Below, piece by piece: positions 7,979 to 14,730 of a stretch of DNA of 35,509 nt. A program made the position numbers and the translations under genes. This stretch comes from Candidatus Wallbacteria bacterium. Its GTDB lineage: Bacteria; Muiribacteriota; UBA6191; JACPRK01. Below the pieces are notes generated by a model. That model searched no databases and had not been told where the DNA came from. It worked only from the letters and a program-made list of their open reading frames with translations. Location of the stretch: contig JACPRK010000078.1 in NCBI GenBank assembly GCA_016190005.1, forward strand, positions 1 through 35,509. Reading direction: 5' to 3'. Numbering within the stretch: the first letter of the stretch is position 1; every line of letters begins with the position of its first letter.

Positions 7979-9154
7979 ATGGCGATGGAAGTTGCACACG
8001 GCCTGAAGATGAAGCACAAAGTGGTGCTTGCGTCGCTGGCGCTGACGACGGTGACGGTCGCGGCGATGGCATCGCTGGCGCTCGCGGCCTTGGAGGGCAC
8101 CGCGCGCGAGGAGGTGCTGGAGCGCAGCCGCTTCTTCAGCCGCTACCTGGGGGCCTCGCTCGAGGGGAAGATGGACCGCGCCGTCAAGATCCTGGAAAGC
8201 CTGGCCGCTTCCCCGGGACTCTCGAAGCTGCCGCCCGATCAGATGCGATTGGTGCTGGACCAGTGCCGCATCTGGAGCGGAAGGGTCTTTTCTGACGTCT
8301 GGTACTTCACGGGGCGCGGCGTCTGCACGGTGACCTCGCCGGAGAACCCGGACTGGAAGGGAATGGACCAGCGGTCGATCCCCGGCCTGGAGAAACCGGT
8401 GGCCGAGATGGCCCGCTCGGGCCGCTCGGTGGTGGTCGGGCGCTTCCGTGAGGCCAAGCGGGGGCAGAAGGCGCTGCTCCTGACGCCCGTCGGCAACGCG
8501 GGCGGCTACCTCTCGGCCCTGGTCGACTTCAGCGACTGGCGCACTTTCAGCCGCGCCGGCGCCCGCGCGGGCTACGCGACGCTGGTCGACTCCGAGGGGA
8601 CCATCGTGAGCATCGATCCCGACCCGGAGCAGAGCCTCAAGGGGCGGCCCTACCGCGTCACGATCGCCGGCCTCTCCCACGCGCCCGCCGCGCTCGCCTC
8701 GGGAATGCCCGGGGTCGAGGGGATCGAAGGCGGCGGGGGCGCGCTGACGGTGCACGGCTCCACCACCGTTACCGGCGCTCCGGAGCTGATCGTGCTGGCG
8801 CCCGTGCAGCGGCTCGGCTTCCATCTGGCGATCGGCATCCCTGAGTCGTACGCCTTCCGCCGGGTGGAGCAGCTCAAGACCCGCCTCACGATGCTGACCG
8901 CGCTCTGCTGGATCGTGTCGGCGATGCTGGGGGCGTGGTTCGCCTCGCGGATCGCGCGGCCCCTCTCGCTGTTGAGGCGCCACGTCGAGGAGCTGGAGCG
9001 CGGCCAGATGCCTGGCGAGCTGGAGTGGCGCTACGGCGACGAGATCGGGGTCCTCGGCCGCGCCATCAACGCCATGTCACGTACCCTGGTGCGCGAGCGC
9101 GTGATGAAGGATGTCTTCGGCTTCCGCTCCGACGACGCGGAAGGCGGGTCGTGA
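7979..9154 (+). CDS. Cache-HAMP membrane sensor lacking an output domain
   Basis: The 391-aa protein has a membrane segment at about residues 12-36, a periplasmic region of about 260 residues with the alternating strand/helix pattern of a double Cache ligand-binding domain (ALVDFSDW, ATLVDSEGTIVS, RLGFHLAIGIPES), a second membrane segment at about 300-320, and a HAMP linker at about 320-375 (ARPLSLLRRHVEELERG ... GDEIGVLGRAINAM). It ends about 20 residues after HAMP without kinase, cyclase, GGDEF or methyl-accepting domain. The end, RERVMKDVFGF, resembles the linker that leads into class III adenylate cyclases, so this may be a truncated or specialised sensor. ATG at 7979 gives 3-nt spacing from the previous stop; an internal ATG at 8009 is an alternative. 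Its stop overlaps the next start (GTGA), implying coupled translation. Confidence 0.8.
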   Translation: MAMEVAHGLKMKHKVVLASLALTTVTVAAMASLALAALEGTAREEVLERSRFFSRYLGASLEGKMDRAVKILESLAASPGLSKLPPDQMRLVLDQCRIWSGRVFSDVWYFTGRGVCTVTSPENPDWKGMDQRSIPGLEKPVAEMARSGRSVVVGRFREAKRGQKALLLTPVGNAGGYLSALVDFSDWRTFSRAGARAGYATLVDSEGTIVSIDPDPEQSLKGRPYRVTIAGLSHAPAALASGMPGVEGIEGGGGALTVHGSTTVTGAPELIVLAPVQRLGFHLAIGIPESYAFRRVEQLKTRLTMLTALCWIVSAMLGAWFASRIARPLSLLRRHVEELERGQMPGELEWRYGDEIGVLGRAINAMSRTLVRERVMKDVFGFRSDDAEGGS

Positions 9155-10623
9155 CGGCTGACCGCCCGGACGGCCCCAGGTGGTGGCTGCCGGCGCCGGC
9201 GATGCTGGTGCTGGCGATCGCCTTTTGGGCCGGGCTAGGTACGCTGCGGGACTTCGATATCTGGTGGCATCTGGCCGCCGGCAAGGAGATCGTCGAGACC
9301 GCCACCATTCCCAGGCTCGACCACTGGTCCCACACCGTCGACGGCAAGCCCTGGTTCGCCCACGAGTGGCTGGCCGAGATCTTTTTCTACGGCGTCTGGC
9401 GCGCAGCCGGCGAGAACGGGCTTCTGGTGTGGAAGGCTCTGATGGGTCTCTTCACTCTCATGGCCCTGGGCCGGCTCTTCGCCCTGGCGGACCCGAGACG
9501 AGGTCTGGGACACGTCGCTGGACTGCTGGCCGCAACCGTCTGCGTCCACTACCACCTTCTCGAGCGCCCCCACATGTTCACGAACCTGTTCCTGGCCCTC
9601 GAGGTCCTGGCGCTCGAAGAGTGGTCTCGCGGGGGACGAGACCGCCTCGGCTGGTTGCCGCCGCTGTTCCTCCTCTGGGCGAACCTGCACGGTGGTGTCG
9701 TGATCGGCCTGGCCGTGCTCGCGATGTACGGTCTGGGAATCGCCCTCGACGCGGCCGCCGGGAGGGAGGGCGGCGGGGCCGCGCTCAGGAGGCTCGCGCG
9801 GATCGGCGCGCTCTGCCTGGCGGCATGCCTGCTCAATCCTCGCGGGCTGTGGCTCCTGGTCTACCCCCTGAAGTACGCCGGCCACGGCACCCTCGCCGCC
9901 GAGATCACCGAGTGGACCTCGCCCGACTTCCGCGAGTTCCGGCCGATGGAGGGCCTGCTCCTGGCGCTGGCGGCTCTGGCCCTCTTCGCCCGCTTCGGCG
10001 CCCGGCCCTCGGAGGCTCTGTTCGTACTCGCCGGCCTGCATCTGTTCCTGCAGTCCAAGCGCAACATCGTCTTCGTCGCCCTCTTCCTGCTCCCCGTCGC
10101 CGTCGACCGGCTGGCCAGGCTCTCGGCCGGCTGGCGGATCTCCGGCGCCTTCGAGCGCACCGCGCGCGCCGGTGGCGGGGGACCGCTGCTGGCCGTTTTC
10201 GTGCTCGCCCTTTCCTGCCACGTCGTCTTCGTCCAGCAGCCGCGCATCTCCCCCGGCTACTTCCCCGACGAGACGGTCGAGTATCTGCGCTCCCGGGCCC
10301 CGGGCGAGGTCCGTATGCTGAACGAGTTCGTCTTCGGCGGCTACTTCATCTGGAAGCTCCAGGGGCGCCACCGGGTCTTCATCGACAGCCGCACCGACAT
10401 GTACTTCGACGAGGACGTCTTCGCCGAGTACCTGGCCGTCTTCAAGCTGGCCATGGGCTGGCGGCTGGTCCTCGACAAACGCAAGATCGATCTCTGCGTC
10501 TTCGAGCTGGGCCATCCCCTGGCCACAGTGCTGGCCACGACCGGCCAGTGGCGCCAGGTCCATCGGGATGCCTCGGCCGAGGTCTGGGAACGGTTCGGCC
10601 CGGCCGCCGGGGGCGGGTCATGA
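9151..10623 (+). CDS. GT-C-like polytopic membrane protein, paralog 1
   Basis: The start is GTG at 9151, overlapping the stop of the sensor gene. The 490-aa product has about ten membrane segments and a soluble C-terminal part of about 100 residues. Directly after the first membrane segment lies DFDIWWHLA, an Asp-x-Asp in the first external loop as in GT-C glycosyltransferases (lipid-sugar donors). Further family motifs are HEWLAEIFFYG, LERPHMFTNLF, LWANLHGG and FGGYFIW. GT-C identity is inferred from topology and the DxD; the substrate is unknown. The following gene is a clear paralog with the same motifs, and the two overlap by 4 nt (ATGA). They probably act as a pair, perhaps attaching sugars to a lipid or protein outside the inner membrane. 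Confidence 0.75.
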   Translation: MTADRPDGPRWWLPAPAMLVLAIAFWAGLGTLRDFDIWWHLAAGKEIVETATIPRLDHWSHTVDGKPWFAHEWLAEIFFYGVWRAAGENGLLVWKALMGLFTLMALGRLFALADPRRGLGHVAGLLAATVCVHYHLLERPHMFTNLFLALEVLALEEWSRGGRDRLGWLPPLFLLWANLHGGVVIGLAVLAMYGLGIALDAAAGREGGGAALRRLARIGALCLAACLLNPRGLWLLVYPLKYAGHGTLAAEITEWTSPDFREFRPMEGLLLALAALALFARFGARPSEALFVLAGLHLFLQSKRNIVFVALFLLPVAVDRLARLSAGWRISGAFERTARAGGGGPLLAVFVLALSCHVVFVQQPRISPGYFPDETVEYLRSRAPGEVRMLNEFVFGGYFIWKLQGRHRVFIDSRTDMYFDEDVFAEYLAVFKLAMGWRLVLDKRKIDLCVFELGHPLATVLATTGQWRQVHRDASAEVWERFGPAAGGGS

Positions 10624-12245
10624 GCGACGTCCGTCCGGCCGTCGAGGCCTCCGCGGGCCAGCCCGAGCCGCAGGCGAGGGCGGGGGGTCTGGGGTTGGAA
10701 AACCCCAGCTCCAGGATCGGGCTGGCCAGCGCCGTGAAAGTCCCTCGAGGAGCACGCGAAAACCCTGGCGGCGCGGGCCAGTCCGCCGCATCGGCGCTCC
10801 CCGGACTGCGCGAGGTGCTGCTGGCGCTCTTTTTCCTCGGAAGCCTCACCCCCGTGGTCGACTACGATGTGTGGCTGCACCTGGCCTCCGGTCGCGAGAT
10901 GTGGTCGAAGGCGCATGTCCTCTCGGTCGACGTGTTCAGCCACACGGTGCCCGGGGTGGCCTGGGTCTACCACGAGTGGTTGGCGGCGGTGGTGTCCTAC
11001 GGCATGTGGCTGCTGGGGGGCGTCAACGCGCTGGTGGTCTTCAAGGCGGTGATGATGACAGCCTCGCTGGGGGTGTTGCTCGCCACCTTCGCGGTCCGCG
11101 GGCACGGCCGCGGGGCGCCCGCGCTGGTCGGCCTGATGGCGGCAGCCGTGTCGGCGAACAACGTTGCGCTGGAGCGGCCGCATCTCTTCACGATCCTCTT
11201 CCTCAACCTCTTCGTCTACTGGCTGAACCGGCAGCGCTACCGCGGGATGCCGCTGCCGTGGGGGATGTCGGTCATCGCCGCGCTCTGGGCCAACCTGCAC
11301 GGCGGATTCGTGCTGGGGCTGCTGGCGTTCGGTCCTTTCCTGGTCGAGGATCTCTGGCACTTGGTCCGAAGGCGAGGTGCCGGCGACGGCCAAGACGAGG
11401 CGCTGGCGGTGTCGCGATTGCGCGAGCGAGTTCTGAGAACTGCGCTCGTCCTGGCGGCCTGCGTGCTCGCAACCCTGGCGAACCCGTACGGGGTGGAGAC
11501 CCTGCTCTACCCGCTGCAGTACGCATCGCCCTCGCCGTTCATGCGGCAGATCGAGGAGTGGGCGTCTCCGAACTTCCAGCGCCAGATCGTGCTGGAGGCC
11601 GTGCTGCTCGTGCTGGTAGCCGTAGGGCTCTTCTCGAAGGAGCCGATTGGGCTAGCTGACGGGATCTTCGCGATGGCCAGCGCTCATCTGATCCTCACCG
11701 GCGTGCGGAACAGCTTCCTGGTTGGCTCCTTCCTGGGGCCGGCGCTGGTGACGCATGTGGCGGCGTGTCTGGATCAGCCTGCGTGGGGCGCGAGCTTACG
11801 GCGCAAGCTGGAGCGTTTCGATTCGGGCACGTTCGGGCCGCTCCTGGCTCTGGCCGTGCTGCTGGGCGGGACGGTGGCGCTCACGGGAACGCCGCGCGTC
11901 GCCCCGGGGCGGTTCCCCGAGGGGGCCGTCCGGTTTCTCGAGCGCCAGCGCCCGCCCGGCCGCCTCTTCAACGACTACGATTTCGGCGGCTACTTGATGT
12001 TCCACCTGCCCGCCTATCCGGTCTTCGTCGACGGCCGGGTCGATGTCTACTCCAAGCACAGCGCCTTCGCGGACTTCCTGAGCGTCTGGCGTCTGTCGCC
12101 CGACTGGGAGCGGGTGCTCGAGCGCCGCGGCGTCCGGATAGCCCTTCTGGAGCAGCGCCAGAGCCTGGCCGCCCTCCTGGGCGCCAGTCCCAACTGGCAG
12201 GAAGTCTACCGCGACGAGGTCGCCGTCATCTTCCTGCGACGGTGA
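10620..12245 (+). CDS. GT-C-like polytopic membrane protein, paralog 2
   Basis: The ATG at 10620 overlaps the previous stop (ATGA). The 541-aa product repeats the layout of paralog 1: DYDVWLHLASG in the first external loop, YHEWLAAVVSYG, LERPHLFTILF, LWANLHGGFVLG, EEWASPNF, RNSFLVG and FGGYLMF occur in the same order, followed by a soluble C-terminus. Tandem duplication is the simplest explanation. Unlike paralog 1 it carries an N-terminal extension of about 60 mostly polar, low-complexity residues before the first membrane helix, and the DNA for this part contains a perfect 8-bp hairpin (10689-10708); a later start inside this segment is possible. It is the last gene of the run. No terminator is obvious in the 78 bp before the cold-shock promoter. 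Confidence 0.72.
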   Translation: MSDVRPAVEASAGQPEPQARAGGLGLENPSSRIGLASAVKVPRGARENPGGAGQSAASALPGLREVLLALFFLGSLTPVVDYDVWLHLASGREMWSKAHVLSVDVFSHTVPGVAWVYHEWLAAVVSYGMWLLGGVNALVVFKAVMMTASLGVLLATFAVRGHGRGAPALVGLMAAAVSANNVALERPHLFTILFLNLFVYWLNRQRYRGMPLPWGMSVIAALWANLHGGFVLGLLAFGPFLVEDLWHLVRRRGAGDGQDEALAVSRLRERVLRTALVLAACVLATLANPYGVETLLYPLQYASPSPFMRQIEEWASPNFQRQIVLEAVLLVLVAVGLFSKEPIGLADGIFAMASAHLILTGVRNSFLVGSFLGPALVTHVAACLDQPAWGASLRRKLERFDSGTFGPLLALAVLLGGTVALTGTPRVAPGRFPEGAVRFLERQRPPGRLFNDYDFGGYLMFHLPAYPVFVDGRVDVYSKHSAFADFLSVWRLSPDWERVLERRGVRIALLEQRQSLAALLGASPNWQEVYRDEVAVIFLRR

Positions 12246-12323
12246 GCTTGCTACAACCGGGTCGGATGTTTGGTGCCCGCGGCGACGCGGCCGCGAAGGC
12301 CGATGGCGGCCCGAATTGGGCCG

Positions 12324-12352
12324 TTGACTCGATTCAGGGGCTGTGATACTAT
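12324..12352 (+). promoter_or_regulatory. Strong sigma70-type promoter of the cold-shock gene
   Basis: TTGACT (12324-12329), a 17-nt spacer and TACTAT (12347-12352), with TG at the extended -10 position (12344-12345). This is the best promoter match in the window. Transcription should start near 12359, giving a leader of about 100 nt. Confidence 0.8.
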
Positions 12353-12358
12353 CCGCCG

Positions 12359-12450
12359 GGCCCGCGAGACCTGGACAGGTCTTTCGGGCCAGGTGTTTTA
12401 ATCCGTGATATCCCCCAGCGGGAAAGAAGTTCCCCGCCAGGGGAGGAGGT
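12359..12450 (+). promoter_or_regulatory. Structured 5' leader of the cold-shock mRNA
   Basis: A hairpin begins at the predicted transcript 5' end: 12359-12372 pairs with 12377-12390 around the loop GGAC, 14 positions with one mismatch and one G-U. Nearer the start codon, two smaller stems compete: GCGGGAA (12418-12424) with TTCCCCGC (12430-12437), or TCCCC (12431-12435) with GGGGA (12440-12444), the latter adjoining the Shine-Dalgarno GGAGGAGG. Long structured leaders control cold-shock mRNAs in other bacteria; that this one switches is inference. Confidence 0.5.
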
Positions 12451-12458
12451 GCTGCAAG

Positions 12459-12659
12459 TTGGCACAGGGCAAAGTCAAGTGGTTCAACGATAAGAAGGGT
12501 TTCGGTTTCATCGAACGCGAGGGAGACTCCGACGTGTTCGTTCACTACTCCGCCATTACCGGCCAGGGTTACAGGACCCTGACCGAGGGCGCTCGCGTGG
12601 AGTTCGAGGTGACCGACGGTCCCAAGGGCCCCCAGGCTGCCAACGTGCGCATGGTCTGA
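12459..12659 (+). CDS. csp: Cold-shock domain protein (CspA family)
   Basis: The 66-aa protein is a complete cold-shock domain: it starts with [16 protein letters not shown] (RNP1-type KGFGFI) and has DVFVHYSAI (RNP2-type VFVH), then a strand ending [10 protein letters not shown]. It binds single-stranded RNA/DNA and acts as an RNA chaperone in the cytosol. The start is TTG at 12459, with a strong Shine-Dalgarno (GGAGGAGG at 12442-12449) 9 nt upstream; an in-frame ATG at 12405 would add residues not found in the family. The gene is monocistronic, bounded by its own promoter and terminator. The rare start codon may limit synthesis. Which member of the family (cold-induced or constitutive) cannot be told. 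Confidence 0.95.
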   Translation: MAQGKVKWFNDKKGFGFIEREGDSDVFVHYSAITGQGYRTLTEGARVEFEVTDGPKGPQAANVRMV

Positions 12660-12685
12660 CACCCGCTCAGCTCAAGCGACTACAG

Positions 12686-12718
12686 ACCCCGCTCCGGCCT
12701 CGCCGGGGCGGGGTTTTT
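12686..12718 (+). terminator. Intrinsic terminator after the cold-shock gene
   Basis: A 12-bp stem (12686-12697 with 12703-12714, one G-U pair) closes a 5-nt loop and runs into TTTTT at 12714-12718. It lies 27 nt after the stop codon and has the classic form of a Rho-independent terminator. Confidence 0.9.
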
Positions 12719-12779
12719 CAACTCTGGCGAAGCTCCGTTCCCACAGGGCAACGGACAAGATCGTCGGAAATCAGGTCCA

Positions 12780-12841
12780 GGCACCGGAAGCCCGGCCGAC
12801 CGACCGGATGACTGCCAGGTTTCAAGCGGGCTTCCGGAGCC
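12780..12841. repeat. Long inverted repeat in the csp-mqnE gap
   Basis: The arms CCGGAAGCCCG (12784-12794) and CGGGCTTCCGG (12827-12837) are perfectly complementary, and GGC/GCC at 12780-12782 and 12839-12841 extends the stem across an A-A mismatch. The 32-nt loop separates it from a simple terminator; it could be an operator-like site or mobile-element scar. The rest of the 12719-13111 gap shows no gene. Confidence 0.5.
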
Positions 12842-12906
12842 AGTCCCTCAGTCATTGACAGATCGTTGAGAGCCAGCATCAATGCTCACTCAAGGCATTC
12901 CACTCA

Positions 12907-12958
12907 GAGGCTCCGCCTCCGAACCTCCGCCAAGGGGCCGAAGGCCCCCTGGACCCCC
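12907..12958. repeat. Two adjacent small hairpins with GGACCCCC tail
   Basis: GAGGC/GCCTC (12907-12911, 12915-12919) is followed by GGGGCC-GAA-GGCCCC (12934-12948) and CTGGACCCCC. The second hairpin plus tail has the same form as the hairpin at the window start, suggesting a dispersed palindromic repeat. Confidence 0.4.
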
Positions 12959-13111
12959 ATTTAATGCGGCTTTTGGGTGTTTCGGATGCGCTCAGTCCAT
13001 TCGTATCCGACAGATAGTTCAAGAGATCCGTCCATGCGTGAGAGCCAGTCCCCGTTTTCCGCCTCCGGGCTCGCAACTTTGCCGGAACCCTCCCCGCTCC
13101 CACGTTCCCGA

Positions 13112-13140
13112 TTCCCATTCTTGCGCTCCGATGCTATCCT
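13112..13140 (+). promoter_or_regulatory. Candidate mqnE promoter with extended -10
   Basis: TGCTATCCT at 13132-13140 is an extended -10; TTCCCA at 13112-13117 lies 17 nt upstream of the hexamer as a 4/6 match to the -35. Transcription would start near 13147, inside the hairpin described next, so promoter and hairpin cannot both work fully as drawn. Confidence 0.45.
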
Positions 13141-13166
13141 GCACCTCCTGATTTCCCGGGAGGTGC
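13141..13166 (+). promoter_or_regulatory. Hairpin covering the mqnE ribosome-binding site
   Basis: GCACCTCC (13141-13148) is perfectly complementary to GGAGGTGC (13159-13166) across a 10-nt loop. The right arm contains the Shine-Dalgarno of mqnE; the left arm reads CACCTCC, the anti-Shine-Dalgarno sequence of 16S rRNA. If transcribed whole, it would block initiation unless opened. Confidence 0.5.
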
Positions 13167-13173
13167 GCCAGAC

Positions 13174-14265
13174 GTGTTCGAAAACTCTCAGCTCAAGGAC
13201 ATCATCGAGAAGGTCGAGGCCGGGCAGCGGCTCGGATTCGAGGACGGCATGCGGCTCTTCGAGTCCGACGAGCTCTACACCATCGGCTACCTGGCCGATC
13301 GCGTTCGCCGGCAAAAGAACGGACGCGTCGCCTACTTCGTCGTCAACCGCCACCTCAATCCGACCAACGTCTGCTACGCCCGCTGCACGCTCTGCGCTTT
13401 CGGCGTCACCAAGAAGGATGCGACGGCGTACACCTACTCCATCGAGGACGCCGTCGAGCGCGCCCGCGAGACTCTGGGGCGTGAGTCGATCACCGAGCTC
13501 CACATCGTGGGCGGCATGAACGCGTCGCTCCCGTGGACCTACTACACGGGGTTGCTCACCGCGCTCAAGCAGGCCTTCCCCCAGCTGCACTTGAAGGCGT
13601 ACACCGCAGTCGAGATCGCCTGGCTGGCCCGTCTGACCGGCAAGGGTATCGAGGGCACTCTGGAGCTGCTCAGAGCCGCTGGGCTCGACAGCCTTCCGGG
13701 CGGTGGCGCCGAGATCTTTGCCGACGAGGTCCGCGAGAAGATCTGCGACCACAAGATCGGCGCCGACGACTGGCTTGCTGTCCATCGCGCGGCCCACAAG
13801 ATGGGGCTGGTCTCCAACGCGACGATGCTCTACGGCCACGTCGAGGAGCCTCGCCACCGGGTCGATCACCTGCTGCGGCTGCGTGCCCTGCAGGACGAGA
13901 CCGGCGGCTTCCAGGCCTTCATCCCGCTCGCGTTCCACCCGGAGAACACCCAGCTGGCCAACTTGCCTGGACCGACTGGCTTCGACGACCTTCGCACGCT
14001 CGCCATCTCGCGCCTCTTGCTGGACAACTTCCCGCACATCAAGGCCTACTGGATCCAGATCGGGATGAAGCTGGCCCAGGTCGCCCTCCACTTCGGCGCC
14101 GACGACATCGACGGCACCATCGTCGACGAAAAGATCACCCACGCCGCCGGAGCCACCAGCGCCGCCGGTGTCCCCCGCGACGACCTCGTCGGACTCATCC
14201 GCCAAGCCGGTTTCATTCCCGTCCAGCGCGATACCATCTATCGCGAGCTGCGACGCTGGGATTAG
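13174..14265 (+). CDS. mqnE: Aminodeoxyfutalosine synthase (radical SAM)
   Basis: The 363-aa protein is a radical SAM enzyme with the cluster motif CX3CX2C (residues 67, 71, 74, in NPTNVCYARCTLCAF). Further signature segments are ELHIVGGMN, KAYTAVEI, GLDSLPGGGAEIF, SNATMLYGH and FHPENTQL. They match MqnE, which joins 3-[(1-carboxyvinyl)oxy]benzoate and S-adenosylmethionine to give aminodeoxyfutalosine in the futalosine route to menaquinone. MqnC is the related alternative, but the N-terminal and SLPGGGAEIF segments fit MqnE better. GTG at 13174 follows GGGAGGTG by 8 nt. No other menaquinone gene lies in the window, so the pathway genes are dispersed. The TAG stop overlaps the first unit of a heptad repeat. 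Confidence 0.9.
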   Translation: MFENSQLKDIIEKVEAGQRLGFEDGMRLFESDELYTIGYLADRVRRQKNGRVAYFVVNRHLNPTNVCYARCTLCAFGVTKKDATAYTYSIEDAVERARETLGRESITELHIVGGMNASLPWTYYTGLLTALKQAFPQLHLKAYTAVEIAWLARLTGKGIEGTLELLRAAGLDSLPGGGAEIFADEVREKICDHKIGADDWLAVHRAAHKMGLVSNATMLYGHVEEPRHRVDHLLRLRALQDETGGFQAFIPLAFHPENTQLANLPGPTGFDDLRTLAISRLLLDNFPHIKAYWIQIGMKLAQVALHFGADDIDGTIVDEKITHAAGATSAAGVPRDDLVGLIRQAGFIPVQRDTIYRELRRWD

Positions 14266-14298
14266 GCTTGAGGAGTGAGGCTTGAGGGATCAGGATAG
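14264..14298. repeat. Heptad-word array after mqnE
   Basis: Five consecutive 7-nt units read AGGCTTG, AGGAGTG, AGGCTTG, AGGGATC and AGGATAG. The first four are the same words as in the array at 30323-30483. The array begins within the mqnE stop codon. Confidence 0.7.
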
Positions 14299-14730
14299 AA
14301 AACATCGAGCAGGCCTCGCTCAACTGGTCGCTCACCAATTGGCGACAGAGGTTGCGGTTGGCCGGCTGCGCTGCCAGTCTCCGCGGGCGAACGCTGCCCC
14401 CGATCTTGCGGGCAGCGACTGCTAACTCCGGCAGACTTCCGATGAAGCCGCTATCCCTGGCGAAGGCCGTGCCGGCCTTCGTTGCGCTACGGGGAATGGT
14501 CGCCGTCATCCTGGCACCCTTCATCCCGTGCGCCGACGCGGAATCGCAATCAGGGTGCCATCGAGGAGGCCCGGCGCCGCATCTCGGAGGCTGAGCGCGA
14601 GCGCGCCGCCGTCTGCGCGCGCAGCGAGGGCTGTCATGGTCTGGAACGATGCTCACGCGTCCGCGGGCGGGAGCGCGGTCCAAGGGGGGACGGTGGTGAC
14701 AGGGCGAGCGCCTGCTGGCCCGTTCGGCGG
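14299..14730. other. Hairpin-rich stretch without a convincing gene
   Basis: Inverted repeats follow each other: GTCGC/GCGAC (14327-14331, 14342-14346), CGCTGCCC/GGGCAGCG (14392-14399, 14410-14417), CGAAGGCC/GGCCTTCG (14461-14468, 14474-14481) and TGGCACCCT/AGGGTGCCA (14512-14520, 14552-14560). Open frames here are short, lack ribosome sites and match nothing I recognise. It may be a decayed mobile element, a structured RNA or the far end of the repeat element that starts at 14264. Confidence 0.45.

Noticed and set aside
9180..10619. Extended frame upstream of GT-C paralog 2
   Set aside because: It overlaps paralog 1 in another frame and is Arg/Pro-rich shadow sequence; the ATGA overlap at 10620 is the natural start.
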